Shown here piece by piece: positions 5,207 through 13,779 of a stretch of 31,836 nucleotides of DNA. Made by a program: the position numbers and the translations under genes. The stretch spans positions 1 through 31,836 of the forward strand of contig JBLHXN010000029.1 of the NCBI GenBank assembly GCA_047630355.1, given 5' to 3'. Positions within the stretch are counted from its first letter, which is position 1; each line of letters begins with the position of its first letter. The notes under the pieces were generated by a model. It was not told the DNA's origin. It saw nothing but the letters and a program-made list of their open reading frames with translations, and did not search any database. Source of the stretch: JANQUM01 sp047630355 (GTDB lineage: Bacteria; Bacteroidota; Bacteroidia; Cytophagales; Spirosomataceae).

Positions 5207-7153
5207 TTAGAAACGTACATTCAAGCTTAGGTTCACCATTGTACCTAACTGCGAGAAGTGGTAACCATCATACGTCATACGTGAATAGCGTTGGTTAAAC
5301 GTAATCAAGTTCGACTGGTTTTTCAATTCAGCAGCGTTGTTCAAAAGAGCCTCTCCGGCAGCGTTTTCCGCTTTGAAGTTCCACTGAGGAAGTATATTCA
5401 ACAGGTTATTGATATTCAGTGCCAGCGTAGTTTTTTCAGACAATGAGTAATTGAAACCTGAATCTGTAACCACTTTGGTTTCAAATTCAGTATAAAAATC
5501 ATTACTCAATCCCTGCTGCTTAAACTTAGTTGGTCCGAACAAAGTGTTATTCAACGACATACCTAACTTATCTAACTGATAATCAAAGCCTAAAATAGCT
5601 TTGAATAGTGGACGTGAAGTAAAGAACAATGCCTCCTGCGTAGCGTTTGCCACTGACTGACCTGCATCTGCTACTAGCTTAAGGTTTTTAACTTCGCCTT
5701 CACGCTCGTTTTGGATGGTATAGTTACCAGAAAGGTTAATATTCAACTTACCTTTTCCTACTACTACGTTGCGGTAGCTACTCACAAAATCGATACCCGA
5801 AGTACGAGTGTCCAAAGCATTCACGAAGAAACTAAGGTCAGAAATGTTATTTTCAGCAAGTATTTTATCCAACGCAGTATTTCCGGCGGCGGTAGAACCA
5901 ATTTCCGTCGAGAGGATCAACCTGTCTTTTACAACAATGTTGTAAAAGACAAGCGTTACGCTAAGGTTTTTAGTTGGGTTCAGACCCAAACCTACGGTTA
6001 AGTTTACTAATTTCTCAGGGTTCAACGCAGGTAAGCCTAACAAACGAACCTCACGAGATACGTTACTCTCCAATCCACCTACCTGAATACCTTGACCCGG
6101 CGTTGGCGTAAACCTCACCAGTTGCGGTTACTTTGCTTCCTGCGTTCACCGCAAATTTCATAGCAGTTGTTTGCGGTGAACCGTTTACGTTTCTCGCGTC
6201 AGGATACTTTGTCAAAAATGACTGAACATCCGCAAGGCTTGCACCAAAATCGGCGGCTTCACCAGCGGCATCTGCCGTACCCAGACGATTTGCCAAACCC
6301 ACTTGTTAAAGATCAATGGTATAATTGATAAACCGTCTTTGCCCAATGCAGAACCGTTATTTAAAGCTATACCTACAAGTCCGCCATCATCTTTTGAAGT
6401 AATTCCAGAGCGTAACGCCACCCTGATCTACGTTATCTTTCAAGATAATGTTCATACACACCCGCAATCGCATCAAAACCGTACTGAGCGGAAGCACCGT
6501 CACGTAAGATTTCAACACGCTTGATCGTATCAGTTGGAATAGCAGAAATATCAGCACCCGTTTCACCACGGCCCGGAGAGGTCTGAGTGTAAAGTAGTGA
6601 ACTCATGTTCTTACGCTTTCCATTAATAAGGATCAGCGTACGGCTTGGACCCATGTTACGGATTTCGTAAAGATCAAGTAGTGATGTTGCATCATTTACA
6701 GGCGTTTGTACTGTACTAAACGAGGGAATACGGTATTGCAGCCTTATCAAAGGTCGTTTGACCTCTGCTAATCAAATCTCTTTCAGACACGATATCAATA
6801 AGAACGGGCGTATCCGTAAGAGTACGTTTTGTGTTACGGCTACCAACCGATACCACTACTTCGTCTAAAGCCATTACCGAAGCTGAAAGCATGACTTCAT
6901 TCTCTGCTTTCAGTTTCAATGCATTGTAACCAATAAAAGATACTTCGATGCTTGTACCTACCGGCACATCTAATGAGAAGTTTCCGTCAGCATCGGTGGT
7001 TACACCTTTAGAAGTTTTAGGAACAGTTACGGAGGCTCCGATAACGGGAGAATTGTCGGTGGCATCAACTACCTTTCCCTTAATTTGTGCCATTGCGTTC
7101 AGTGAGAACAGGCATAGCACAATGGTACTAGCTAAATGTTTAATTTTAATCAT
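5207..7153 (-). pseudogene. TonB-dependent outer membrane receptor, frameshifted and internally shortened
   Basis: The start at 7153 gives a signal peptide (MIKIKHLASTIVLCLFSLNA, cut near AMAQ), then a carboxypeptidase-regulatory-like domain (GKVVDATDNSPVIGASV) and a TonB-box-like LDEVVVSVGSRNTKR. The plug follows in another frame (IRNMGPSRTLILINGKRKN; RVEILRDGASAQYG). Reading must change frame near 6735, 6455, 6420, 6300 and 6110 to follow the homology; the last frame (5207-6118) holds C-terminal barrel strands, for example EKLVNLTVGLGLNPTKNLSV and the final VNLSLNVRF. The whole is about 650 codons, whereas receptors with this plug usually exceed 900 residues, so barrel sequence is also missing, probably near 6110. 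The large genes around it are intact, which argues against poor sequence quality. Original ligand unknown. Confidence 0.88.
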
Positions 7154-7482
7154 AGGTGTAATTGTTAAAAGAGGTACTTTAAAAGTTTTAAAAAAGTACC
7201 CTAATGCCTTACATAATTTCATTTTTTTGCAAAAAATGTACGACTAATATCCTTATAATTCAGAATTTAACACTTTCATTAATGAATAGCGATAAATTTA
7301 AATAGTACTTAATTCAACCCAAAGTAGGCTTAGCAGGCACTTAATGTAAAATACTGCTTTATGTAGCAAAATCAAGCTATGTAAATAACGAGGATTATAA
7401 TCCAGAATGATTGGCTAAAGTTTACGAAACAGTGCGTACTTTACACCCGTCTTTAACGTAACTAAATACCATTAATTAACCT
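7154..7482. other. Gene-free region with inverted repeat GGTACTTT/AAAGTACC
   Basis: This 329-base stretch separates the receptor relic from the divergent acetyltransferase gene. It is AT-rich, and no coding frame or confident TAnnTTTG promoter could be supported. At 7173-7180 and 7193-7200 a perfect 8-bp inverted repeat GGTACTTT/AAAGTACC flanks a 12-base AT spacer, 20 bases upstream of the receptor start codon, where an operator or leader hairpin could lie. Confidence 0.45.
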
Positions 7483-8058
7483 ATGACCGTCCTGATTACC
7501 CGAGTAAAATCAGATGCCGACGTACAAGGCATTATAGATTTACAACAAGCTAATTTAAAACGTAACCTTTCACCCGAAGCCATTGAGACAGAGGGCTTCG
7601 TAACGCTCGAACACTCCTTTGATACAATGAAACGCATGAATGATGCCGCTCCGAGCATCATTGCCAAAGACGGCGATAAAGTAGTGGGTTACGCCCTTGT
7701 AATGCTTCCCGAATTCAAGGAAGATGTTCCGGCGTTGGTCGGTCTTTTCGAGAATATCAACCGAACGGTTTACCAAAATCAACCCTTGGCAGATTTGAAT
7801 TACGTAATCGTTGGGCAACTTTGCGTTGGCTTAGGCTATCGAGGAATCGGATTAGTAGGTAAACTCTATGACCATTACCGCAGTGAACTGATAGAAAGTT
7901 TTGATATGTGCCTTACCGATATTTCATCAAAAAATCCACGCTCGCGAAAAGCCCACGAACGTGCCGGATTTCGGGTAATTTCTTCTTTCTTTGACGAAGC
8001 AGCACAAGATACTTGGGAGCTAATCTTGTGGGATTGGCAGGCAGGCAATGAGGCTTAA
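7483..8058 (+). CDS. GNAT family N-acetyltransferase
   Basis: 191 residues, a single GNAT domain. The acetyl-CoA-binding motif A region is YVIVGQLCVGLGYRGIGLVG (about residues 106-125), with the pyrophosphate-loop residues R-G-I-G. The C-terminal motif B region has SSKNPRSRKAHERAGFRVIS, typical of the helix-strand unit at the end of the fold. The central strands include KVVGYALVMLPEF. The acceptor substrate cannot be deduced. It should be cytoplasmic. It stands alone, divergent from the receptor relic and followed after 173 bases by a TerC-family gene, so a shared operon is possible but not shown. Confidence 0.9.
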   Translation: MTVLITRVKSDADVQGIIDLQQANLKRNLSPEAIETEGFVTLEHSFDTMKRMNDAAPSIIAKDGDKVVGYALVMLPEFKEDVPALVGLFENINRTVYQNQPLADLNYVIVGQLCVGLGYRGIGLVGKLYDHYRSELIESFDMCLTDISSKNPRSRKAHERAGFRVISSFFDEAAQDTWELILWDWQAGNEA

Positions 8059-8231
8059 ATGCTACTCCATTTATTGAGTTAAGAATCAAAACAAGCACTC
8101 GTCAGGCTACTATATCTATCTGCAAGAATGGTTTTTTGAAAGATTTTTTTCGGTTTGTGAATCACTCAGTTGAAACAAAGCTGCAAAACCAATACATTCA
8201 CACCACTATTTAACATACACACAAAATACTT

Positions 8232-8993
8232 ATGGAAGAACTTTTTACCGCTGCCGCCCTGACGAGCATCTTCACGCTAACACTTTTGGAAATCATTTTG
8301 GGTGTAGACAACATCATCTTTATCTCAATTATCTCAAGTAAATTACCCCCCGAAAATCAGAAAAAGGCCCGAAATATTGGACTTTTATTAGCAATGGTAA
8401 TTCGAGTTGGTTTGCTTTTTGTTTTAGGATGGATTTTGGGTCTGGAGAAAGATTTATTCAACCTGCAAGATTTAGGACTACCTACAGATATGGGCTTTAG
8501 CGGAAAAGATATGATACTGCTATTTGGAGGTCTGTTCTTACTGTACAAAGCAACCTCCGAAATTCACCACAAGCTGGAAGGTGAAGAGGAAGAAATTGGC
8601 AGCAAAACCGCCGCAACTTTTCAGCGGGCCTTGATAGACATCACCCTTATAAACATCGTTTTCTCGGTTGATTCGATTATTACCGCAATTGGTATGACGG
8701 ATGTAATCGTAGTGATGGCGGCAGCAATCGTACTCTCTACTATTGCCATGTTGATTTTCGCGAAGAGCGTCGGTGATTTTGTAGAAAAACACCCAACGGT
8801 GAAAGTCTTAGCGTTGTCATTCTTGGTTATGATTGGTACGCTACTCGTTGCCGAAGCATTCCACGTTCACGTACCAAAAGGTTATATTTACTTCGCGATG
8901 GCGTTCTCGTTTTTAGTTGAAATGCTCAACATCAAAATGCGTAAAAACAAGGTAACACCAACAAAGTTAAATAAAGATATGAAAACGATTTGA
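8232..8993 (+). CDS. TerC family integral membrane protein
   Basis: 253 residues with about seven hydrophobic segments. The family signatures are LLEIILGVDNIIFISIIS (first helices, with the conserved E and DN) and INIVFSVDSIITAIGMTD (second half, with the conserved DS). A charged loop EGEEEEIGSK separates the halves. TerC-type proteins (Pfam TerC; relatives include Alx and MeeF/MeeY) act in the inner membrane in manganese export and metal or tellurite tolerance; which ion this copy handles is not visible. The last helix is followed by a short basic tail (KMRKNKVTPTKLNKDMK). Upstream 173 bases show no clear riboswitch by eye, although some relatives have a manganese-responsive yybP-ykoY leader. 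Confidence 0.92.
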   Translation: MEELFTAAALTSIFTLTLLEIILGVDNIIFISIISSKLPPENQKKARNIGLLLAMVIRVGLLFVLGWILGLEKDLFNLQDLGLPTDMGFSGKDMILLFGGLFLLYKATSEIHHKLEGEEEEIGSKTAATFQRALIDITLINIVFSVDSIITAIGMTDVIVVMAAAIVLSTIAMLIFAKSVGDFVEKHPTVKVLALSFLVMIGTLLVAEAFHVHVPKGYIYFAMAFSFLVEMLNIKMRKNKVTPTKLNKDMKTI

Positions 8994-9093
8994 AGAGGTT
9001 AAATCAAAAGCTCTGTCATGCCTTTACCCATAAATCTACAAAATGCCAATATGTTATCTTAGACAACATTGCTTCTCATTAACCAACGTCGAG

Positions 9094-9112
9094 CCCCTTG
9101 GCCGTCAACGGG
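9094..9112. terminator. Weak hairpin between convergent genes
   Basis: CCCCTTG (9094-9100) and CAACGGG (9106-9112) can pair with one mismatch around loop GCCGT, seven bases before the stop of the minus-strand dioxygenase gene. There is no T tract. It may be a terminator shared by the convergent genes or a decayed member of the local hairpin repeats. Confidence 0.3.
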
Positions 9113-9118
9113 TCTTAG

Positions 9119-9943
9119 TCACTTCTCATAAATAACTGGATTGATAGGTGAGTTAATTACCTCGCCCACTTTTGCTCCGGGGCACCAAGTGTCCCAGTCG
9201 GCTTGCTGATTTCCGTTTTGGGGTTGGATGAGTTTCATGTCTTTATCCATATAAATCATAGTCATGACCTGCCGCATTTTATCAGTAGTATTTGCTCCGG
9301 CACGGTGAAAAACCCATCCGGAATGAAAACTTACCTCCCCTGCTTCAAATGGCTCAATAATAGTCTTAAAGTCACCAAGGCGTAATTTTTTAGAAATAAC
9401 CTGCTCGCTGTCGTCACTAATTTTTAACTGTCGCCCTTCTTGTAACAAGTGGCTTTTGGCACTGAATTCGAGCGGACCCATTTCGAGTTGAGTCTTTTGT
9501 AACGGAATCCACGCCGTAACGGTATTGTCATTACTCAAGGGCCAATAGTATTGATCAGCGTGCCACGGCGTAAAACCTCCGCCCGGCTCTTTGAACAAGG
9601 CTTGATCGTGGTACATCCGAACGCCATCAACGCCCATTAGCTCAGTAGCGATTTGAGCAACCCGACGATTGAAGACAAAGCGTTTCACTTCGTCGTCGTA
9701 CGTCCAGATATTCATTATTTGAAGAAACGCTTTGCTGTACGTATCTCGTTTTTCGAGCGGAATATCCTGCGTATTGAGTTCCTGCACTTTGTGTTTTATA
9801 AGCTTTCCAAAATGAGCAATTGTTTCCGCATCCAGCACATTTTTCAATTTTACGTATTTGTTTTCACGATAAAAATCGATTTGCTCTTGCGTGAGTTTAT
9901 ACGGCTGATTCAATATTTCAAAAGCGGTTGTTAGTCCTTCCAT
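9119..9943 (-). CDS. Phytanoyl-CoA dioxygenase (PhyH) family protein
   Basis: 274 residues, a Fe(II)/2-oxoglutarate-dependent oxygenase. The iron ligands are visible as WHADQYYW (H128 and D130) and, distally, GWVFHRAGA (H213). The basic residue that binds 2-oxoglutarate is probably the arginine in DKMRQVM. The N-terminal helical part (QIDFYRENKYVKLKNVLDAE) is typical of bacterial PhyH members. These enzymes hydroxylate varied small molecules, not necessarily phytanoyl-CoA; the substrate is unknown. The gene is divergent from an AraC-type regulator with a sugar- or small-molecule-sensing cupin, which probably controls it. A TAACTTTG -7 box precedes it. Confidence 0.9.
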   Translation of the reverse strand: MEGLTTAFEILNQPYKLTQEQIDFYRENKYVKLKNVLDAETIAHFGKLIKHKVQELNTQDIPLEKRDTYSKAFLQIMNIWTYDDEVKRFVFNRRVAQIATELMGVDGVRMYHDQALFKEPGGGFTPWHADQYYWPLSNDNTVTAWIPLQKTQLEMGPLEFSAKSHLLQEGRQLKISDDSEQVISKKLRLGDFKTIIEPFEAGEVSFHSGWVFHRAGANTTDKMRQVMTMIYMDKDMKLIQPQNGNQQADWDTWCPGAKVGEVINSPINPVIYEK

Positions 9944-9973
9944 TATTTATAAGTTCTGGTTGATTTGTTGACA

Positions 9974-9981
9974 CAAAGTTA
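9974..9981 (-). promoter_or_regulatory. Probable -7 box of the PhyH-family gene
   Basis: The minus strand reads TAACTTTG, an exact TAnnTTTG match, 31 bases upstream of the start at 9943. A TTTA at 10003-10006 on the same strand lies 21 bases further upstream, close to the usual -33 spacing. Confidence 0.5.
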
Positions 9982-10012
9982 TTATCAATCTGACTTTTGT
10001 ACTAAACCATTT

Positions 10013-10042
10013 TTTGCTACTTTCAACTGTATTTTATCTTTA
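10013..10042 (+). promoter_or_regulatory. Possible promoter of the AraC-type regulator
   Basis: TTTG (10013-10016), an 18-base spacer and TATCTTTA (10035-10042) approximate the Bacteroidota TTTG/TAnnTTTG promoter with one mismatch in the -7 box, about 40 bases before the start codon. Confidence 0.4.
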
Positions 10043-10083
10043 ATGCCTAAATAGTAAGTATTTTAAGAACAATTAGTGATTGA

Positions 10084-10926
10084 TTGAAGCCAATATTAGA
10101 AAATATCGTCCCCGAAAAGTACAAATCCGTTGTGGCTTACAAACACGTCGTACCTTCTTTTGAATTCAAATGGCACTTCCATCCTGAGTATGAATTGACG
10201 TACATTGTTTCAGGAAGCGGCTACCGATTAGTGGGCGATTATTCAGAACCATTTACAGCGGGAGACTTTGTATTGCTTGGCCCGAACGTGCCGCACACAT
10301 GGGTTTCCGATTCTGCTTCAACAGAAAACGTGGCGTACGTTATTCAGTTTACCGAAGAAATAGCTTTGCTAAATAACCTTCCCGAATGGAATTCACTGAA
10401 ACCTCTGCTGAAATCTGCGACTCGGGGAGCTGTTTTCAAGACGGATGATTCAATAATTAGAGACTTAAAATTCATCGTAAAAGAAAGCGGAATTTCTCAA
10501 CTTACCACTTTATGGAATCTATTAAGTACGCTTTCACAACTGCAAAACAAACTTTTAGCAAGCAGTCTTTATCAGGTTAATTTTAATCAAAAATCGGCTT
10601 CACGATTAGACAAAGCTTTCAATTTTATTCAAAAAAATGCGTTGGAAACCATAACTCTTGAGCAAATTGCGGACGAGGTAAATATGACACCGAGTTCTTT
10701 CAGCCGTTTTTTTAAGAAGATGTCAGGAAAAACGTTCGTTGGTTACGTAAACGAATTTCGGATTCGGCAAGCTTGTCATTTCCTCATAAAAACCGATAAT
10801 CCGATTCCTGATGTGGCATTCAGTACGGGTTTTGGAAGTATTACGCATTTTAACCGTACCTTCCTCCAACTAATGAAAGTCCCGCCGCTTACATATCGCC
10901 GGCAATATTTAAACATTACTTTATGA
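10084..10926 (+). CDS. AraC family transcriptional regulator with cupin sensor
   Basis: 280 residues. The start must be TTG at 10084: the codon before it is an in-frame TGA and no ATG follows in the N-terminal domain. Residues about 20-90 form an AraC-type cupin (FHPEYELTYIVSGSGYRLVG, then FTAGDFVLLGPNVPHTW). Residues about 180-278 form the two helix-turn-helix units (LEQIADEVNMTPSSFSRFFK; DVAFSTGFGSITHFNRTF, then the usual P-L-T-Y-R-R). It should bind a small ligand and activate nearby genes, most likely the divergent PhyH-family gene and the overlapping thioesterase gene. Its stop overlaps the next start as ATGA, which implies translational coupling. Ligand unknown. Confidence 0.92.
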   Translation: MKPILENIVPEKYKSVVAYKHVVPSFEFKWHFHPEYELTYIVSGSGYRLVGDYSEPFTAGDFVLLGPNVPHTWVSDSASTENVAYVIQFTEEIALLNNLPEWNSLKPLLKSATRGAVFKTDDSIIRDLKFIVKESGISQLTTLWNLLSTLSQLQNKLLASSLYQVNFNQKSASRLDKAFNFIQKNALETITLEQIADEVNMTPSSFSRFFKKMSGKTFVGYVNEFRIRQACHFLIKTDNPIPDVAFSTGFGSITHFNRTFLQLMKVPPLTYRRQYLNITL

Positions 10927-11318
10927 CCCCCATTATTTACTTTCACCACTTTACTGTTCAACCTGAAGACTTGGACGAACTGAATCACGTCAACAATGCG
11001 GTTTACCTCCAATACATTCAGGAAGCAGGAACCCAACATTGGTTTGATGGCATTACGACAGACATCTCGGACGCAATGCGGTGGATTGCCCGCCGTCACG
11101 AAATAGACTACCTAAAACCCGCTTTTCTGAACGATGAATTAACCGTCAAAACGTGGATTGAAGAATTCTCTGGCGTAACCTGCAAACGCCGCTGTGAAAT
11201 TAAGAAAGGTGACATATTATTAGCTAAAAGCCTTACCACTTGGGTTTCAGTTGATGCGGTTACCTTTCGCCCGAAACGCTTTGGAGAAGAGGTCAGCGGT
11301 CCGTTTTTTGAGAAGTAA
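10923..11318 (+). CDS. Acyl-CoA thioesterase, 4HBT hot-dog family
   Basis: 131 residues, a single hot-dog domain. The catalytic-helix signature is EDLDELNHVNNAVYLQYIQE (Y/D-x-D-x-x-x-H-V-N-N form). The later strands LTVKTWIEEFSGVTCKRRCE and LLAKSLTTWVSVDAVTFRP fit acyl-CoA thioesterases of the YbgC/FadM type. These enzymes cleave acyl-CoA thioesters in the cytoplasm; chain preference is not visible. The start codon overlaps the stop of the AraC-type gene by four bases (ATGA), so both are on one transcript. Pairing with a PhyH-family enzyme and a regulator may point to a small acyl- or acid-modifying pathway, but this is only inference. Confidence 0.9.
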   Translation: MTPIIYFHHFTVQPEDLDELNHVNNAVYLQYIQEAGTQHWFDGITTDISDAMRWIARRHEIDYLKPAFLNDELTVKTWIEEFSGVTCKRRCEIKKGDILLAKSLTTWVSVDAVTFRPKRFGEEVSGPFFEK

Positions 11319-11351
11319 TTAAGCCTAAAATAAAATCGCAAAAAGGTTAGG

Positions 11352-11382
11352 TTTAAAATGTGATATTTTATTTGTACCTTTG
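11352..11382 (+). promoter_or_regulatory. Promoter of fusA
   Basis: TACCTTTG (11375-11382) matches the Bacteroidota -7 element TAnnTTTG exactly, and TTTA (11352-11355) lies 19 bases upstream at the -33 position. This leaves a leader of about 85 bases before the fusA start. Confidence 0.7.
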
Positions 11383-11385
11383 CAG

Positions 11386-11429
11386 CCCGAAAATAGTATG
11401 AATTATTCCGTTTGAGCCGCACTTTCGGG
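11386..11429 (+). promoter_or_regulatory. Possible leader hairpin upstream of fusA
   Basis: CCCGAAA (11386-11392) can pair with TTTCGGG (11423-11429), with further pairing outside (GCAG/TGC). The long 30-base loop and the position at the start of the predicted transcript suggest a regulatory leader structure. It does not end in a T tract, so it is not a terminator. Confidence 0.3.
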
Positions 11430-11471
11430 TGCTCAGGTATCAAACATAAAATCTGAATTAATAATAACAAA

Positions 11472-13589
11472 ATGGCTCGCGATTTAAATTTTACGAGAAA
11501 CATTGGTATTGCCGCCCACATTGATGCCGGTAAAACCACCACCACTGAGCGTATCTTATATTACGCAGGTGCAAGTCACAAGATTGGTGAAGTGCACGAT
11601 GGTGCCGCCACAATGGACTGGATGGCACAAGAGCAAGAGCGTGGTATTACCATTACTTCGGCTGCCACTACGGTAACATGGCCTTTCCGTGGTCAGGATT
11701 ACCACGTAAACGTAATTGATACTCCTGGTCACGTTGACTTTACGGTTGAAGTAAACCGTTCGTTACGTGTTCTTGATGGTCTTGTTTTCTTGTTTAGTGC
11801 GGTTGATGGTGTTGAGCCTCAGTCGGAAACCAACTGGCGTTTAGCTAATAATTACAACGTTGCCCGTTTGGGTTTTGTAAACAAGATGGACCGTCAGGGT
11901 GCTGACTTCCTGAACGTTTGTGCTCAGGTAAAAGAGATGTTAGGCAGTAACGCCGTTCCGCTTCAATTACCAATTGGTAACGAAGAGAACTTCAAAGGCG
12001 TAGTTGACTTAATAAACAACCGTGGTATCGTGTGGAACGAAGAAGATAAAGGCATGACCTTTACCGAAGTTCCGATCCCGGAAGATATGCTGGAAGATGT
12101 GGCTCACTGGAGAGAAAATCTATTGGACGCCGTAGCAAGCTATGACGAATCATTGATGGAGAAATTCTTCGACGATCCAAATTCAATTACCGAAGCCGAA
12201 ATTATTGCCGCCCTTCGTGCTGCAGTAATCGACATGGCAATTGTACCGATGGTTTGCGGAACTGCGTTCAAAAACAAAGGTGTGCAGACGATGCTTGACT
12301 TCGTGATGCAAATACTTCCTTCACCGATGGATAGAAAAGCCATTAAAGGTACTGACCCTGATACAGGTGATGTAATTTATCGCGAAGCAGACGTAACACA
12401 ACCGTTCTCGGCATTGGCATTTAAAATTGCAACTGACCCGTTTGTAGGTCGTTTGTGCTTTATCCGTGCTTATTCTGGTGCGTTAGAATCAGGTTCTTAC
12501 GTGTTGAACAACCGTTCTGGAAACAAAGAACGTATTTCCCGTATTTTCCAGATGCACGCCAATAAGCAAAACCAAATTCCTGTTTTGGAAGCTGGTGATA
12601 TTGGTGCAATCGTTGGTTTTAAGGATATTAAAACGGGTGATACACTTTCAAACATTGATCACCCAATTGTATTGGAATCAATGGTCTTCCCTGAGCCGGT
12701 AATTGGTTACGCTATTGAGCCTAAAAAATCAGCCGATCAGGATAAATTTGGTAACGCTATCGCGAAACTTATCGAAGAAGATCCAACGCTTACCGTTGAA
12801 ACAAGCGAAGAAACAGGACAAACTATTATCCGTGGAATGGGGGAACTTCACCTTGACATTATCATGGACCGTATGCGTCGTGAATTTAAGGTTGAAGTAA
12901 ACCAAGGTGCTCCACAAGTGGCGTACAAAGAAGCTCTTACCAGCAGCTTTGAAACCCGTGAAGTATATAAGAAGCAATCTGGTGGACGTGGTAAATTTGC
13001 CGACATCGCTTACGAAATCGGACCCCGCGACGTGGAAGAAGACGAGAAAGGTAATTTGCTGAACGGACTTCAGTTTGTGAATCAAATTGTGGGTGGTACT
13101 ATTCCGCGTGAATTTATTCCATCTATTGAGAAAGGTTTCCGTGAATCAATGAAGAACGGACCGTTAGCTGGTTTCCCGGTTGACTCAATGAAAGTGCGTT
13201 TGTTCCATGGTTCATTCCACGATGTTGACTCCGATTCATTCTCTTTTGAAATGGCAGCCCGTCTTGGTTTCCGTAACTCAGCAAAAAGTGCCGGTGCAAG
13301 ATTACTTGAGCCGGTTATGGCTCTTGAAATTTTAACTCCAGACGAATACACAGGACCACTTACGGGTGACCTGAACCGTCGTCGCGGTGTAATGAAAGGT
13401 ATGGATACTAAGCAAGGTTCGCAAGTAATCAAAGCAAGTGTTCCGCTTTCGGAATTGTTTGGCTACGTAACCGACCTTCGTACGATCTCATCTGGACGTG
13501 CAACGGCAAACCTTACGTTCTCTCACTATGATTTCGTTCCGCAAAGCCTTGCCGACGAGATCATCAAAAAGGAAAAAGGAGATTCATAA
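11472..13589 (+). CDS. fusA: Translation elongation factor G
   Basis: 705 residues, normal for EF-G, the GTPase that drives translocation on the ribosome. The GTP-binding motifs are complete: AHIDAGKTTTTE (G1, about 15-26), RGITITSAATT (G2), DTPGH (G3, D83-H87), NKMD (G4, N137-D140) and GTAFKNKG (G5 region). Domain II, the family-typical PEPVIGYAIEPK, domain IV (KKQSGGRGKFADI) and domain V (LEPVMALEIL; GYVTDLRTISSGRA) follow in order. It looks like the main, canonical EF-G. It stands alone with its own promoter, leader and terminator rather than next to rpsL/rpsG as in the usual str operon; neighbours are a thioesterase gene and a VCBS-protein gene. Confidence 0.97.
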   Translation: MARDLNFTRNIGIAAHIDAGKTTTTERILYYAGASHKIGEVHDGAATMDWMAQEQERGITITSAATTVTWPFRGQDYHVNVIDTPGHVDFTVEVNRSLRVLDGLVFLFSAVDGVEPQSETNWRLANNYNVARLGFVNKMDRQGADFLNVCAQVKEMLGSNAVPLQLPIGNEENFKGVVDLINNRGIVWNEEDKGMTFTEVPIPEDMLEDVAHWRENLLDAVASYDESLMEKFFDDPNSITEAEIIAALRAAVIDMAIVPMVCGTAFKNKGVQTMLDFVMQILPSPMDRKAIKGTDPDTGDVIYREADVTQPFSALAFKIATDPFVGRLCFIRAYSGALESGSYVLNNRSGNKERISRIFQMHANKQNQIPVLEAGDIGAIVGFKDIKTGDTLSNIDHPIVLESMVFPEPVIGYAIEPKKSADQDKFGNAIAKLIEEDPTLTVETSEETGQTIIRGMGELHLDIIMDRMRREFKVEVNQGAPQVAYKEALTSSFETREVYKKQSGGRGKFADIAYEIGPRDVEEDEKGNLLNGLQFVNQIVGGTIPREFIPSIEKGFRESMKNGPLAGFPVDSMKVRLFHGSFHDVDSDSFSFEMAARLGFRNSAKSAGARLLEPVMALEILTPDEYTGPLTGDLNRRRGVMKGMDTKQGSQVIKASVPLSELFGYVTDLRTISSGRATANLTFSHYDFVPQSLADEIIKKEKGDS

Positions 13590-13603
13590 TAAGTTTTAAT
13601 CCT

Positions 13604-13619
13604 CCCGATAACTATCGGG
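13604..13619. repeat. Palindrome CCCGATA-AC-TATCGGG
   Basis: A perfect 7-bp inverted repeat 14 bases after the fusA stop codon. A near copy lies at 3127-3143. Short palindromes of this sequence are, to my knowledge, common in intergenic DNA of some Cytophagales; the count in this genome cannot be judged here. Confidence 0.6.
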
Positions 13620-13651
13620 GTAAGGGTTAAGCTTTATCATAAATCAAAAAA

Positions 13652-13684
13652 ATCCCCAGTCGGTTTCGATTGGGGATTTTTGTT
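13652..13684 (+). terminator. Rho-independent terminator of fusA
   Basis: ATCCCCAGTCG (13652-13662) pairs with CGATTGGGGAT (13667-13677, one G-T wobble) around a short loop. It is preceded by an A run and followed by TTTTTGTTTT. This is the strongest plus-strand terminator after fusA. Confidence 0.88.
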
Positions 13685-13764
13685 TTCTTAGAGACTGTTT
13701 AAATTTATTCTTCAAAGTTTACAGTAATAAACTTATGACCAGTCATGCGTTATCAAAATTCTCA

Positions 13765-13779
13765 TTGCACGCTGTGCAA
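13765..13779. repeat. Short hairpin TTGCAC-GCT-GTGCAA
   Basis: A perfect 6-bp stem with a 3-base loop in the 280-base gap between fusA and the minus-strand VCBS-protein gene. The gap otherwise holds the fusA terminator and AT-rich sequence without a coding frame. It may be a member of the scattered intergenic hairpins. Confidence 0.4.

Noticed and set aside
5207..7153. Frameshifts in the receptor as sequencing errors
   Set aside because: Several shifts plus apparent missing sequence occur in one gene, while genes of more than 3 kb nearby are uninterrupted; a true pseudogene is the better explanation, though reads were not seen.
8059..8231. Manganese riboswitch (yybP-ykoY type) before the TerC-family gene
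   Set aside because: The family sometimes has one, but no matching conserved loops or strong helices were seen in these 173 bases.
12729..13085. 118-codon frame opposite fusA
   Set aside because: Antisense shadow of a highly conserved gene.
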